From: Diplosphaera chodatii
Lineage: Eukaryota > Chlorophyta > Trebouxiophyceae > Prasiolales > Stichococcaceae
Assembly: GCA_032358165.1 (NCBI GenBank)
Contig: JAALGY010000008.1
Coordinates: 868,001 to 932,000, forward strand
Length of the DNA: 64,000 nt
Reading direction: 5' to 3'
In this document: in pieces, positions 11,701-22,399 of the stretch
How the letters are laid out: each line of letters opens with the position of its first letter
How positions within the stretch are numbered: position 1 is the first letter of the stretch
Notes under the pieces: model-generated
Database searches by the model: none
What the model saw: only the letters and a program-made list of their open reading frames with translations
Told to the model about the DNA's origin: nothing
Made by a program: the position numbers and the translations under genes

Positions 11701-14700
11701 TCTTTCTGGCTGCTCGCACAGTGTTAGCACACGGGCACTGATGCACGTTCTGCCATTGTGCGCAGGACTGGCCGGGGCGTGTGAAGCTGTGGAACGTGGG
11801 CGTGCCGCCCAGCGGGCCCATGGACGCGTACGCCTTCCGCGTCTCCAATGCACTGGTTGGCAACACAGCCAGCGCGGCCGGCCTGGAGTTTGCCATCCAA
11901 GGTGCGCTGCATCCCATGTGCGCAGGCGCTCAACACGCCTGCTGGGTGACCGAGGGCCTGCATCAACAGCTATCTGAGGGAAGTCCATGGAGGACAACGA
12001 CATACTGCTGCAGGGCCGACGCTGAAGTTCCATGCGGCGGCAGTGGTGGCGCTGACGGGCGCAGAGTTCGATGCCAAGCTGGACGACCAGCCCGTGCCCT
12101 GCTGGACCAGCTTTGCTGTTGCAGCCGGCACGACCCTGGCCGTCGGCATGGTGACCAAGTGTTTTTGTCTGTGCTCATATCGTGCATGTAAGCTTGCGCC
12201 CTTGCCTGTGGGGCTGAAGCTGTGCAGATGAAGCTGTAACTCGTGCGTGCCCTGCTGTGCGGCAGGCGAAGGGGACGGGCGGTGCGCGGGGCTATCTGGC
12301 AGTGAGCGGCGGGCTGGACATGCCGGTGTACCTGGGCAGCCGGGCCACCTTCCCGGGCGGCAAGCTTGGCGGCGTGCAGGCATGCGCTGTCTGGAAAGCA
12401 CCTGCTTCCGTCGCCACTGAACCGAAGAGACAAGTCGTGCACGCACCTATGATCTGACAGGGAACACGCCAGACCTTGCATGTCACTTTGCATCCCCGAC
12501 TCTATCTATCATCCTCGCGACGCAGGGACGGCCACTGAAGGCGGGCGACTACCTCCCGCTGGGCAGCGAGGCAGCAGACGCTGCCCCCAAGCCCGGCGCC
12601 GAGGTGCCGGCTGCCTGGCGCCCCAGCTACCCGGCTGCCAAGGTGACGCCTCGTCCTCACACCCATCCCAGTCGTCTTTGCAACGATATAGACAACACCA
12701 GAAACTAGCCCACTGTTCGTCGATGGAGGTGCATGTGTGTGTGTAAGGCGTTTTCCATGACGCACCAGGCGGGCGAGTGGACAGTCGGCGTGCTGCCTGG
12801 GCCTAATGAGGCGCCGGACTACTTCACGCCTGACGACATCAAGACACTCTACAGCAGCGCCTACTCTGTGCACTACAACTCGTGAGTGTAGTCAGAGACG
12901 GTGGACATGCTCAGCCTGACATATGCTGTGCATCTGACGTGCAATGCCCCTTGACATGCATCACCCAGGTGGCCTATGCAGTGCATCCCTGCACACACAC
13001 TGAGGCAGCACAGCATCTCTGCAGCAACCGCCTGGGCATCCGGCTGGAGGGGCCAGCGCCCAAGTGGGCGCGCACCGACGGAGGCGAGGGCGGCAGCCAC
13101 CCCAGCAATGTGCACGACCATGTGTATGCGCTCGGCACCATCAACTTCACCGGCAACATGCCGGTGAGTGAAGCGATGGGTTATCAACTTCTTGCACACT
13201 CACAAGAGCGTCCAGTGAATGGTGAACTGTTGCGCTGCCTCTTGACCGGTTAGTCTGTACGTGTCACTGCGCTCATGAGATGTTTCATGCTGGCGATGTG
13301 ACTGCAGGTGGTGCTGATGCCGGATGGCCCCAGCCTGGGCGGCTTTGTCTGCCCCGCCACCATCCCCTCTGCCGAGCTCTGGAAGATGGGACAGGTGACA
13401 TTGCGTGGCGCAACCTCTGCGAAGACTCGTGTTCTCACTAGCCCGTACCACGTACAAGGAGATAGGATGGCATGATGTTGCGCTGCTGATTCCGTAGCAG
13501 AAAGCAGCAGTCAAGGAATCAGTTCTGCATGACAGGTGTCGGCCGGTGACTCGGTGCGCTTCAAGCAGCTGACGCTGCCTGAGGCAGCAGCGCTGCGTGT
13601 CAAGGTGGACGCGCAGGTGGAGCTGCTTGGCAAGGTGGCGACGGGTGCCCTGAACCCTGCAGACGCAGAGTCCCAGCTGCAGGTGGGATGCGAGCAATCT
13701 GTAGGCCTTCAGCAGGACAAGCCCTCCATACCCCATGCCACTCAATAGCATGGCATGTGAGCAAGGTCTCGCGCTGACTCTGGCACCACGCGCTCTGCTG
13801 CCATAGGATGACCCAGCAGCTGGAGAGGGCCTGCCAGAGACCAAGGTGGTGCAGCTACAGATCCCAGCGTCTGCCGAGCACCCAGGCCTGCAGGTAATCC
13901 TCGTGGCACACTGCCGCAGAGGCCATTTCGTGTCACATCTTTGCTGAAAGGGTCGGGCGTCAGCAGCAGCAGGCACTTCTGACCGGCACCTGACTTAGGC
14001 TTCGGTCGTTGACACCCTGGTAGTGCCTGCCAGAGATGAAGTCGTACCTGGTGGTTGCTGGACCACCATCCCAACGAACGGTCACCCGTGTGCGCAGGTG
14101 CGGCTGGCGGGCGACCGGTATGTGCTGGTGGAGTACGGCCCCATGGAGCTGGACCTCAACCTGCGCGTGCGCGTGTGGGAGCTGCAGGCGCACCTGGCAG
14201 CCGCCAAGGTAGGGCTTCGGACCTTCTGCCAAGCTGTTTGAGCGCAGGCAGTTTGAACGCCAGGCATGTCCTTGCCTAAGTCACTAACCACGGCGACTTA
14301 GGGAGTGGGCGACCCCACCGCTCCTGCTGCAGATATGCACCAGTCATGCATTGGTGGACCTTGCTAGGAAGAATCGCCTGCCTTTGGATATAGGCAGAAG
14401 CCAAGGGCAGTAGGGAGCCATGCGCTAATTGATGCTGACGCCCTCCAGGTGACCGGCCTGGTGGAGACGAGTCCGGGCGTGCGATCCGTCATGGTGGAGT
14501 ACGAGCCACGAGAGCTGGGGCTTGCCAAGCTGCTTGAGGTGCACGGATGCTGACATACATCTGCCATTGCAGCACTTCGTGTGCAGCATGTTCTCACCAT
14601 ACTGCTCTGCTGCAAATGCTTCACAGCCTGTGCTGGCAACCCTGCAGGTCCTCAAGTCCACTGACGCTGCACTGCCGCCCAGCAGCGAGGTCAAGCTGCC

Positions 14701-16837
14701 CAGCCGCGTGCTGCACCTCCCGCTTGCCTTCGGCGACCAGTGGACCAAGGCTGCCATTGAGAGGTGCAAGCAGATGTCCATAGGCAGAACATCACGTGGG
14801 CTGAACAACAGATTCTCTCTCATTTTCAGTTGCCACTTGATGACGGTCATGTTGTTGTGCAGGTACATGAAGTCGTCACGCAATGACGCGCCATACCTCC
14901 CGAGCAACATCGATTTCTGCGCGGCCAACAATGGGCTGCCCGGCGGCGCGGAAGACGTGCGAAAGACGCTCATGAGCGCCTCCTACATGGTCCTCGGCCT
15001 TGGAGGTATGCGTCTTGACTGTAAACATTTCAACCTTGGCGTCTGATACAGCAAGGGTGTATGGTCTTGTAGTTCACGTATGTATGTGTGCAGACGGCCA
15101 ATACATGGGGCCATACAAGTGAGTATACAGACCAGAAGCAGAACAATTGGCAGTCTTTCATCTAACACTCTTTCCGGCTTGTTGTCTATGCAGATGTCTA
15201 CCTGGGTGCGCCTTGCGCGGTGCCGCTGGACCCAAGGCAAAGGCTTGTGGTTCCCAAGTATAACCCTGCGCGTACTTTCACACCTGAGGTCAGGCTACGA
15301 TGCACATTGCTGAGGCACCTGCAAGGCATGTGGTTGTCGGCGGTGTTGGCGCAGGAACGCCTGCCTGTGAAACCACAATCTAACGGTTGTCTCAATTGCA
15401 TGTCTACAGGGAGCCGTAGGGCTGGGCGGGGCATACCTCTGCATATGTGAGTGCACTGCGTGTCCACGAGTGCTGGTGCATGGTGCCCTGGGCATGTGTG
15501 CGCCCAATTGTGCTCAGATATCCTCTTTACAAATCAAGACGCCCGATGCCACTTGTCCGTGCAAGTTCTTGTTTGAGATCTGTGACGCTTCCATGACTGC
15601 AGACCCGATGGAGTCGCCCGGCGGCTATCAGCTGGTGGGCCGCACGCTGCCCATCTGGAACACCTGGGGCCGGACGCCGCCCTTCACCCCCGCCACCCCC
15701 TGGCTGCTCCGCATCTTTGACCAGGTCTGCTGGCTGCCAGTGATAGCATCGCAGGACAGGGACACAGTCAGCACCTTGCGTGCACTCACGGCATTGTAGC
15801 ACAGCCAGCTGCGGCACTGGCCCCATCGCTGCGGGCAGCCTTTTCCTATCAGTCGCTGTGTGCAGAGATCAGCGATCCGGTCTGGGTGCAGGTCAAGTTC
15901 TTCGAGGTGTCAGAGGAGGATCTGGAGCAGCAGCGAGCAGCATTTGCGACAGGGCAGCTGCAGCTGGAGGTGACTGAGGAAGAGTTTGACATGGGCGCAT
16001 ACAACAAGTTCCTGGCAGATGTGGCGCCCGAGACTGAAAAGCTCAAACAGCAGCAGCAGGCAGCATCCGCCAAGCAGGTAAGATGCTCTACCAAGCGAGT
16101 TCCCAGCTGCTAGCCAGCTGCATGTGCACGCCAGCCAGTTGAGGCAGTTCCTTGGCACTGGAACTGATTGATGCTAAGCAGCGCTAGTGACTGGGTCCGC
16201 TGAGTTGCAACAGCAAAGTTGTTGTGTGCACCGCAGAATGAACTGGACGAGGCCAGCCTCGCACGGCTCTCGGCCAAGCAGGCGACTAACCCCGAGGCGA
16301 ACTCGGAAGCGGACGAGGGGCCCGCGGCCATCCCCGGCGGCACAGACGTGGCTTCGGCAATCGCCGCAAATGTGTGGGAGGTGCTCACGAAGGTGAGGGC
16401 CAATGTCTCTGCAGGATGCATCGCTGTGTGCGCAGAGTGGCCAGCTGTGTGACGCTGCACCCACCAGCTGCTCCATCTGCTGCACACAAGAGAGACGTAC
16501 CAGTTTCACTTGGGTCGGCACAGGTGGGAGACATCGTGGAGGCGGGCCAAAAGCTCATGGTGTTGGAGGCCATGAAGGTGTGCACCACATCGAATGAGAG
16601 ACGTATACACTCGGTTGCTGCCTGGTACTTGGAATACCCCCTGCATTGTTGAGCCATGCCTGCCGGAGGCCCTGCAAGCACGCCACGTGCGATATTGCAA
16701 ATATCTAGCATCACTTGCTGATGCAGATGGAGGTGGCCGTGACAGCGCCAGTGGGCGGCAAGGTGGCGGCGGTGCGTGCGGAGGCAGGGCAGCTGGCGCA
16801 GCAGGGCGATGTGCTGGCCGTCATCGTGGCCGCCTGA
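8721..16837 (+). CDS. DUR1: Urea carboxylase (biotin-dependent, ATP-hydrolysing)
   Basis: The enzyme carboxylates urea to allophanate using bicarbonate and ATP; allophanate hydrolase (not in this window) then releases ammonia. About 30 exons join in frame. The order is a biotin carboxylase domain ([17 protein letters not shown] at 8729; glycine-rich ATP-grasp loop [10 protein letters not shown] at 9795; [20 protein letters not shown] at 10107; [15 protein letters not shown] at 10611), then the carboxyltransferase/AHS1-AHS2-like region ([20 protein letters not shown] at 11790; [19 protein letters not shown] at 12304), and a C-terminal biotinyl domain with EAMK|MEV at 16568-16735. The stop is TGA 16835-16837. 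The first recognisable exon begins after TGCAG at 8720 with no in-frame ATG, so a short 5' exon lies upstream, probably within 8.5-8.7 kb; its position is unresolved. The gene is divergent from DUR3. Confidence 0.95.
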
Positions 16838-17769
16838 CATGCAACATGCCTTGCGGCTCAGTTGCTGCCAACCCATGCCGCCGAAACGTTCCAGCTGCAA
16901 GCGCAACTAGCAGCTGCACAGCGACGCGAAGTGCACTTGGGATCCTACCAGATATACATTGGGACTGATATTGGCAGTGCAACAATATGGTTGCCTGCGC
17001 AAAGCTGTACCCATTCTTGTTTAGGTCGTCCTGCTCAGAGTGCAAACTCGTTGCATCGGTGTACTTCGTCGGTTGGTTGGGTGTGCAAGTCAATTGAGCT
17101 GTTCTACAAGCAGCTAGCTGCAGCAAGGTCGCTGCCCCTCCATTCCGTCAGTGATCAAGCACATGACGGTGTCTGCTCAGGGCTCACCTCGATGACAGCA
17201 GATGCTATGGTATGACGTATGACTGCAGATTTTCCTGCGCTGTAACGACAGCAAACAACGTCACCAACATCAAGCAACACAATCGCGTGCAATAGTGGCA
17301 GGCTTCTCATGGTACTGAGGTCACTCAGGGTTTTGTGCCTTCTCGTCCCTTGGCCGTTTCTGGGCAACTGCCTCCAGGCAGCCATTGTATTCTCGCGTAT
17401 GCAGCAGCCGCCGGCAGTATAGCCATAGCCAGTATCATTAATCGATCGTCAAGCAGCAGTGTGCTTACTTGTAACGTGAGGGGCAGCCGGGTCGCGCAGC
17501 GTCTTCCGCCGATGAGTCAGCAGAGACGGTGCAACCTTGCAGCCGCCAGATATTGGACGACCGGAGCGTTGGCCGAGGAGTCGACGACCTAAGACGCATT
17601 GCTCGCTGCAGGCGCAGCGCAGGTTGCAGGTCAGGACCAACAGCATGTTGACGCCCAATTGGTGGCATGAACCTTGGCTGGTGCACAAGCTGATGGGTGC
17701 GTGGATGCAGCCGTTGGACCATTATAGGTGTGGACTACCGCCATCCGTGGCAAGGGTGTATGAACGACG
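16838..17769. other. 3' UTR of DUR1 and spacer
   Basis: No coding region is supported. The stretch after the carboxylase stop should be its 3' UTR; a TGTAA motif, the usual green-algal polyadenylation signal, occurs at 17241-17245. The right side precedes the RS/CCCH protein gene on the same strand. Confidence 0.5.
17241..17245 (+). promoter_or_regulatory. Candidate TGTAA polyadenylation signal of DUR1
   Basis: TGTAA is the common poly(A) signal in green algae. This copy lies about 400 bases after the urea carboxylase stop. A five-base match can occur by chance, so this is only a candidate. Confidence 0.35.
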
Positions 17770-19557
17770 ATGCTTGTGCACGTGCAGCAGGCTGACCAGC
17801 AGGCAGACACTGCCAGCGTGCTGCAGGCAACAGCGGAGGTTGGTGACGCACATCTCATGCCAGTGGAGCAGCATGCAGCGTCACCTACACCGTCCAACAA
17901 GTGTGAAGCATCGCCTGAGGTTGCAGCAGTCATGCACAGCGTGCTGCAGCAGCTGGAATCAGACGCACCTTCCAGAGTGCCGCCGCCCAGCAGCCCCCCG
18001 CATGATACGAGGCGCGCCAACTGTCCACGCCGCTCGCCCAAAGTGAGGCGCAGCTTCACATGGTCGCGCGTGTACCGCAGGGCTAGTGTGCAGGCTGGCA
18101 GCATGGCACCTCACAGTAGCGGTGGCCCTGGAGGCAGCGGCAGCGGCAGCGGCAGCGGCAGCGGCAGCGGCAGCGGCAGCGGCAGCGACAGCAGCAGCAG
18201 CAGCAGCAGCGGCGGCAGCAGTGAGAGCAGCAGCAGCAGCAGCAGCAGTGACAACAGCCGCAGCTGCCGCCGCCGCAGCCGCAGCCACAATCGCAGTCGC
18301 AGTCGCAGCTCCGATCACAGTCCCAGCCCCTATCGTATTGCCAGCCGCAGCCGCAGACAGAGTCCCCAGCCCACCCCTAGACGCCATCGCGATCTCAGTC
18401 ACAGCCGCAGCCGAAGCCGAAGCCGCAGCCGCAGCCGCAGATCTCGGCGCAGTCCAGGACGCTATCACACAGCAAGCCGCAGTCGCAGGTGCAGTCCCCG
18501 ACGCCGTCACAGTCCCACCAGCAGCCGCAGACGTAGACGCAGTGGCAGTCCAGACAGAGTGTGCGACGGGCGGAGGCGCTGCTCAGTGGAGCAGGCGCCC
18601 TTCGCAGGGCTGCACCGCCGCCCACCCGACATCTATTTTTGCCAGCTCTGTCATGTTACATGCACCAGCAGCTCTGACCTGCAGGTTGGCATGGTGTCCT
18701 GAGCACGCTGCTAGGCCTGATCATAGGGCTGGCCGACTGTCAAACGATTGCTCCACCTGCTGTGTGCACAGGACGAAAACCTGCTCATCCGCTTGCTACT
18801 TCTCCTGCCGGGCTTTGTTCTGACCATGTGATTGTGACCACTGCAGAGCCATTTCAGCGGACGAAAGCATAGGGAGAGTGTGGCAGCGCACCTCCAACCG
18901 CAGCGACCAGCAGCGCACGAGGCTGCCCCCAGCCCAGTGCCCCGGCTGCCTGCTGTGAAGCAGCAGTCAGTGGTGCCAGCATCCGCAGGCACCATACCTG
19001 GCCCTGCGACCAGGCTGGCTGCAGCCGCCGCTGGCCCGCTGAGCCCTGTGCCCAAGCTGCCTGATGCCAGCGGTGCGCAGGCTGCCAGGACGACAGATGC
19101 AGTGGGATCATCCAAGAACCTTGACACCCGCTCGTCAAAGCCCAGAGCAGGCAGCAATGATCGCAGCCGGGCAGATCGGGCTGCTGGCAGTCGGCCGCAC
19201 GAGCGGCAACCCAGCCAGGCTCGGCGCAGCTCAACACCTGCAGTGGACGGCAGCAAGCGCCGCCATAGGTCCCGCTCGCCAGCCGTCAAGCGCAAGCGCA
19301 GCCAGAGCGGCAGCCTGCGCGGCCGCTCGGACAAGCCGGCAGGCGACCATCAGCGGCCCAAGCGGAAGGATGAAAGGCGGCGCAGCCCATCGCCGGGCCG
19401 CTGGGAGCCCAGCACCAGACGCAGCCGCAGCTGCCCAAAGTCACCCCGCAGACGAGGTGTGCGACGGGACAGCCCCGTCCGCTACAAGCGGCGCAGTCCT
19501 TCACCACCAGCTTCTCGACATGGCAGGCGCCATACAAGACGTTTGCGCAGCTGCAGC

Positions 19558-19588
<31 letters not shown>

Positions 19589-22200
19589 GTCGTGGTAGCA
19601 CCGAAAGGAACAGACATGGCCACGACATGCCGCGCAGCCAACCGCATTACCCTGGCCGGCCCACTGACAGCAGGTGAGGTGCACCTGTGATCAAGTGAGG
19701 TGCGGCAGAAATTCCCTGCCAGAGCATAAGTGTGATTATCACACGTCAGATCTCACTGAATTCCTGTGCTGACTACATTCCTAGAGCCTTTGTGTGTTTG
19801 CAGCAGGCCAGGGTCACTTGCTGCAACACTGTCCAACTTGCCGCCATGGCGCCATCCCCTATATAAGACTGTCGGTTGTCTCTTCTTCCAGAAGGTGCTG
19901 TATATGAGCGCAGAGCTGTCATGACGATTTGTTCCAGCCATTTGAGCACCCGAAGTTACAGCTGGTCTGATCCGTCAGAACTAGCCGACTGATGGCCACC
20001 TGTGCATCCAGGGCACGTGCACAAAGAGCAATTGCAGCTATGCACATGGTGAAGCCTTCATGCTGTACTTGCCAAAGTGGATCGTTGCAGAAGCGGTGAT
20101 GGTGCTGCATTACTGTCTTTCACACACGGTCAATGGGCATCAGCCCAGACCTGAAGATGGTGCTTTCACCCAGGGGAGCATGAACTCAGACCACTGCCTC
20201 CTCAGCATGTCATAACCGCAGCTGGACAGCAGCTGGCGCAGCGACGCACCCCTCCTTTGCCGCAGCACCTGATGGCGCCGCAGGCAACGTTGTGCAAGGA
20301 GTGGCTGCAGGCAGGACTTCAATGTCATCCTGGCTGAGCTGCTCCTTCCTTGCTTGAGCTGCAAGCCATGCTGCCTGTGCACAATGTGCTACAACAATAA
20401 CCACCATGGCTCTCGTGCAGGGAGGCTGCAAGAAGCCTGACTGCAGATATGCACATGGTGAGATGCCTGAAGCGACTATGAGGCCCAGCTCTGCTTGTCA
20501 AGCTATCTCCATGCCACTGCACCTGTTGTATGTTGTGACAAGAGGTGCTGCGCCTTGTCTGCAGGAACCAGCGACCAGCAGCAGCGCCTGCCACCCCAGT
20601 ATGCAGCCATGCCAGTGTTCGGCGCGCAGCCCTCTCAGCTGCTAAACAACAGCTGGCTTGCGCCTGAGCCCGCCCAACCCGGCGCCGGGTCCAGCAGGTG
20701 CAGGTTTCAGGAGTGTACTTGACTCTTACGTGAATTCATGTACAGGGAGCTATTGGGGATATAGGCAGGTCTCCTGAACCGCTCTGTTGTACTTCAGGTT
20801 TCAGGAGCCATACAGCCAGCCCCCTTGGTTGCCTGTGGACCCGCAGCGCCAGCAGCAGCACGGCATCTGGCGGCCAGAAGCCGCGCGTGCAGCAGTGCTG
20901 CCTGTGCAGCCGAACTCGCGGTCCAGCTCGCCTGACTACACGCCGCTGCACGACGCTGCTGGCACTCTTTCACGGCCAGAACCGCCCCACTTCTCGCCAG
21001 TGGCGGCAAGGGCCACATCATCCTCAGCAGGCACCGCTGCGTGGCCCGCAGGCTGCAGTGGCCAGATGACCAGCATGTCACCAGCGGACGGTCAGCCTGC
21101 AAGCCGCCTGGCAACTGCAGTTGCAGATCAGCGACCACCAGCCAGCCAGCAGCTTGCAGCATCCAAGTCGCCAGTGTTGGAGATCACTGCTGACACTGTC
21201 GCCGGGCGACCGGCAGATGAGGACACAGCGCCATCAACTGTGAAGCAGGAGCCAACACGGGTACAAGCAGGCGCGCAGCAGGCCCCCATGTTCAGCCTGG
21301 CTGAGGCCTACCAGCAGGCAGCCATGGCCGGGGCAGCTGCACCTGTGCAGCGAGTGGGGACGCCAGACATAGGCGAGGTGCCCGGCAGCTCTCCGCAGCA
21401 GACAGAGCAGCAACACAGCAGCGACGCATCTGCACCCCAACCCAAGCGACCCGCAGGGCGGGTTGTGGGTAGCGGCAGCAGCACATCGGTGCAGCGTCAG
21501 GCCATCAAGCAAGCTGCACAGCAAGCAGTGCGGGCAGAAAGGGCGGCCGCAGGCGTGGCCGGACAGTCAGCTTGCCTGCCCTGGCTCCTGCCGCCGCGGC
21601 TCAGGTGTGCAGCGGTCACGGCGGCGCGGAGCGAGTCTGCCCAGGGCTCCAATGCCCCCCTGCAGCAGGCGGACCCGCCTGCTGAGCCCGGGCAGAGGCG
21701 GACTGCAGCCAGCGCTGTGCTGGACAAGCCCGATGATGCCCTAGCCTTACACACTGGCGTATCTGCAATGAAGCCGGTTGCAGCTCGACACCCAGTGGCT
21801 GTTGCTACTGCGGATGGTGCCATGGCTCATGCTGCAGAACCTGACCAGCCAGTGATCAAGACGACCGCACAGACGACACCTGGTGCGCATAAATCTGCAC
21901 ATAGCCATGTGCCGGGTTCAGCAGTACTTGGAGTGCAACACTTCACACTCAGGGATCTGAGACTTGCAGGCAGATGTTTGCACTGTGATCTACCGCAGGA
22001 AAGGTGGTCCTGGCTGATGCTGATACGCCATTGAGCGAGCTGTTTGGCGGCTACCCAAGTGACACGGAGGCCGACTCGCTGATGGCACCCGCTGCATGGG
22101 GCGCGGGCGCAGCGGTGACAGCTGGCAGAGGCGAGCAGGCCCAGCAGCAGACCGGCGACAGTGTGGTGACCATGCCGGAGAGTACTGATGTCTGGGAAGG
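17770..22200 (+). CDS. RS-rich protein with U1-type C2H2 and two CCCH zinc fingers
   Basis: This is probably a nuclear RNA-binding or splicing-related protein. From ATG 17770, exon 1 encodes an acidic/neutral lead, Gly-Ser and poly-Ser runs (18120-18250), an RS domain, and then the start of a U1/matrin-type finger (YFCQLCHVTCTSSSDLQ, about 18640). After an intron, SHFSGRKHRESVAAHLQ (about 18850) supplies the two histidines. A second RS region follows to about 19675. Next come two CCCH fingers, each C-x7-C-x4-C-x3-H: YKTVGCLFFQK (exon 19804-19894) joined to GTCTKSNCSYAH (20012-20048), and LCKEWLQ (20222-20310) joined to GGCKKPDCRYAH (20421-20457). A long Gln/Ala/Pro-rich exon starts near 20799 and runs to about 21860 or beyond. 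Another exon (VVLADADTPLSELFGGYPSD) ends near 22200. The intron after 20310 needs a GC donor. The true C-terminus is unresolved, and downstream AT-hook exons may belong here. Confidence 0.75.
18130..18255 (+). repeat. GGCAGC and CAG-type coding repeats (Gly-Ser, poly-Ser)
   Basis: A GGCAGC hexamer repeat encodes alternating Gly-Ser, then AGC runs encode poly-Ser in the RS protein. The same bases give long spurious poly-Ala ORFs in other frames. Confidence 0.9.
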
Positions 22201-22399
22201 TGTGCTTTTCTGGTCCCGAATGCTTCACGATGGCTTTCGCTTCCCAGTCCTTTATGGACGGAGTTGCTGTAAAGGTAGCATCTGGACCCACAGCTCGCAA
22301 CCATCCGAATGTCACACATTGTTTTCGACAACTTGCTGAACATTCTCTGTGTGCAAGCATCATTGAATCACCCGGTATAACGATGCAGTTGTAGCAGCA

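Noticed and set aside
18086..18823. Poly-alanine ORFs on both strands
   Set aside because: They arise from out-of-frame reading of the Gly-Ser, poly-Ser and RS repeats in the zinc-finger protein.
20012..20457. The two 37-base CCCH exons as mutually exclusive alternatives
   Set aside because: They share length and phase, and direct joining would cause a frameshift. However, an intervening exon (20222-20310) supplies the missing first half of the second finger and restores frame, so tandem inclusion is the simpler reading.
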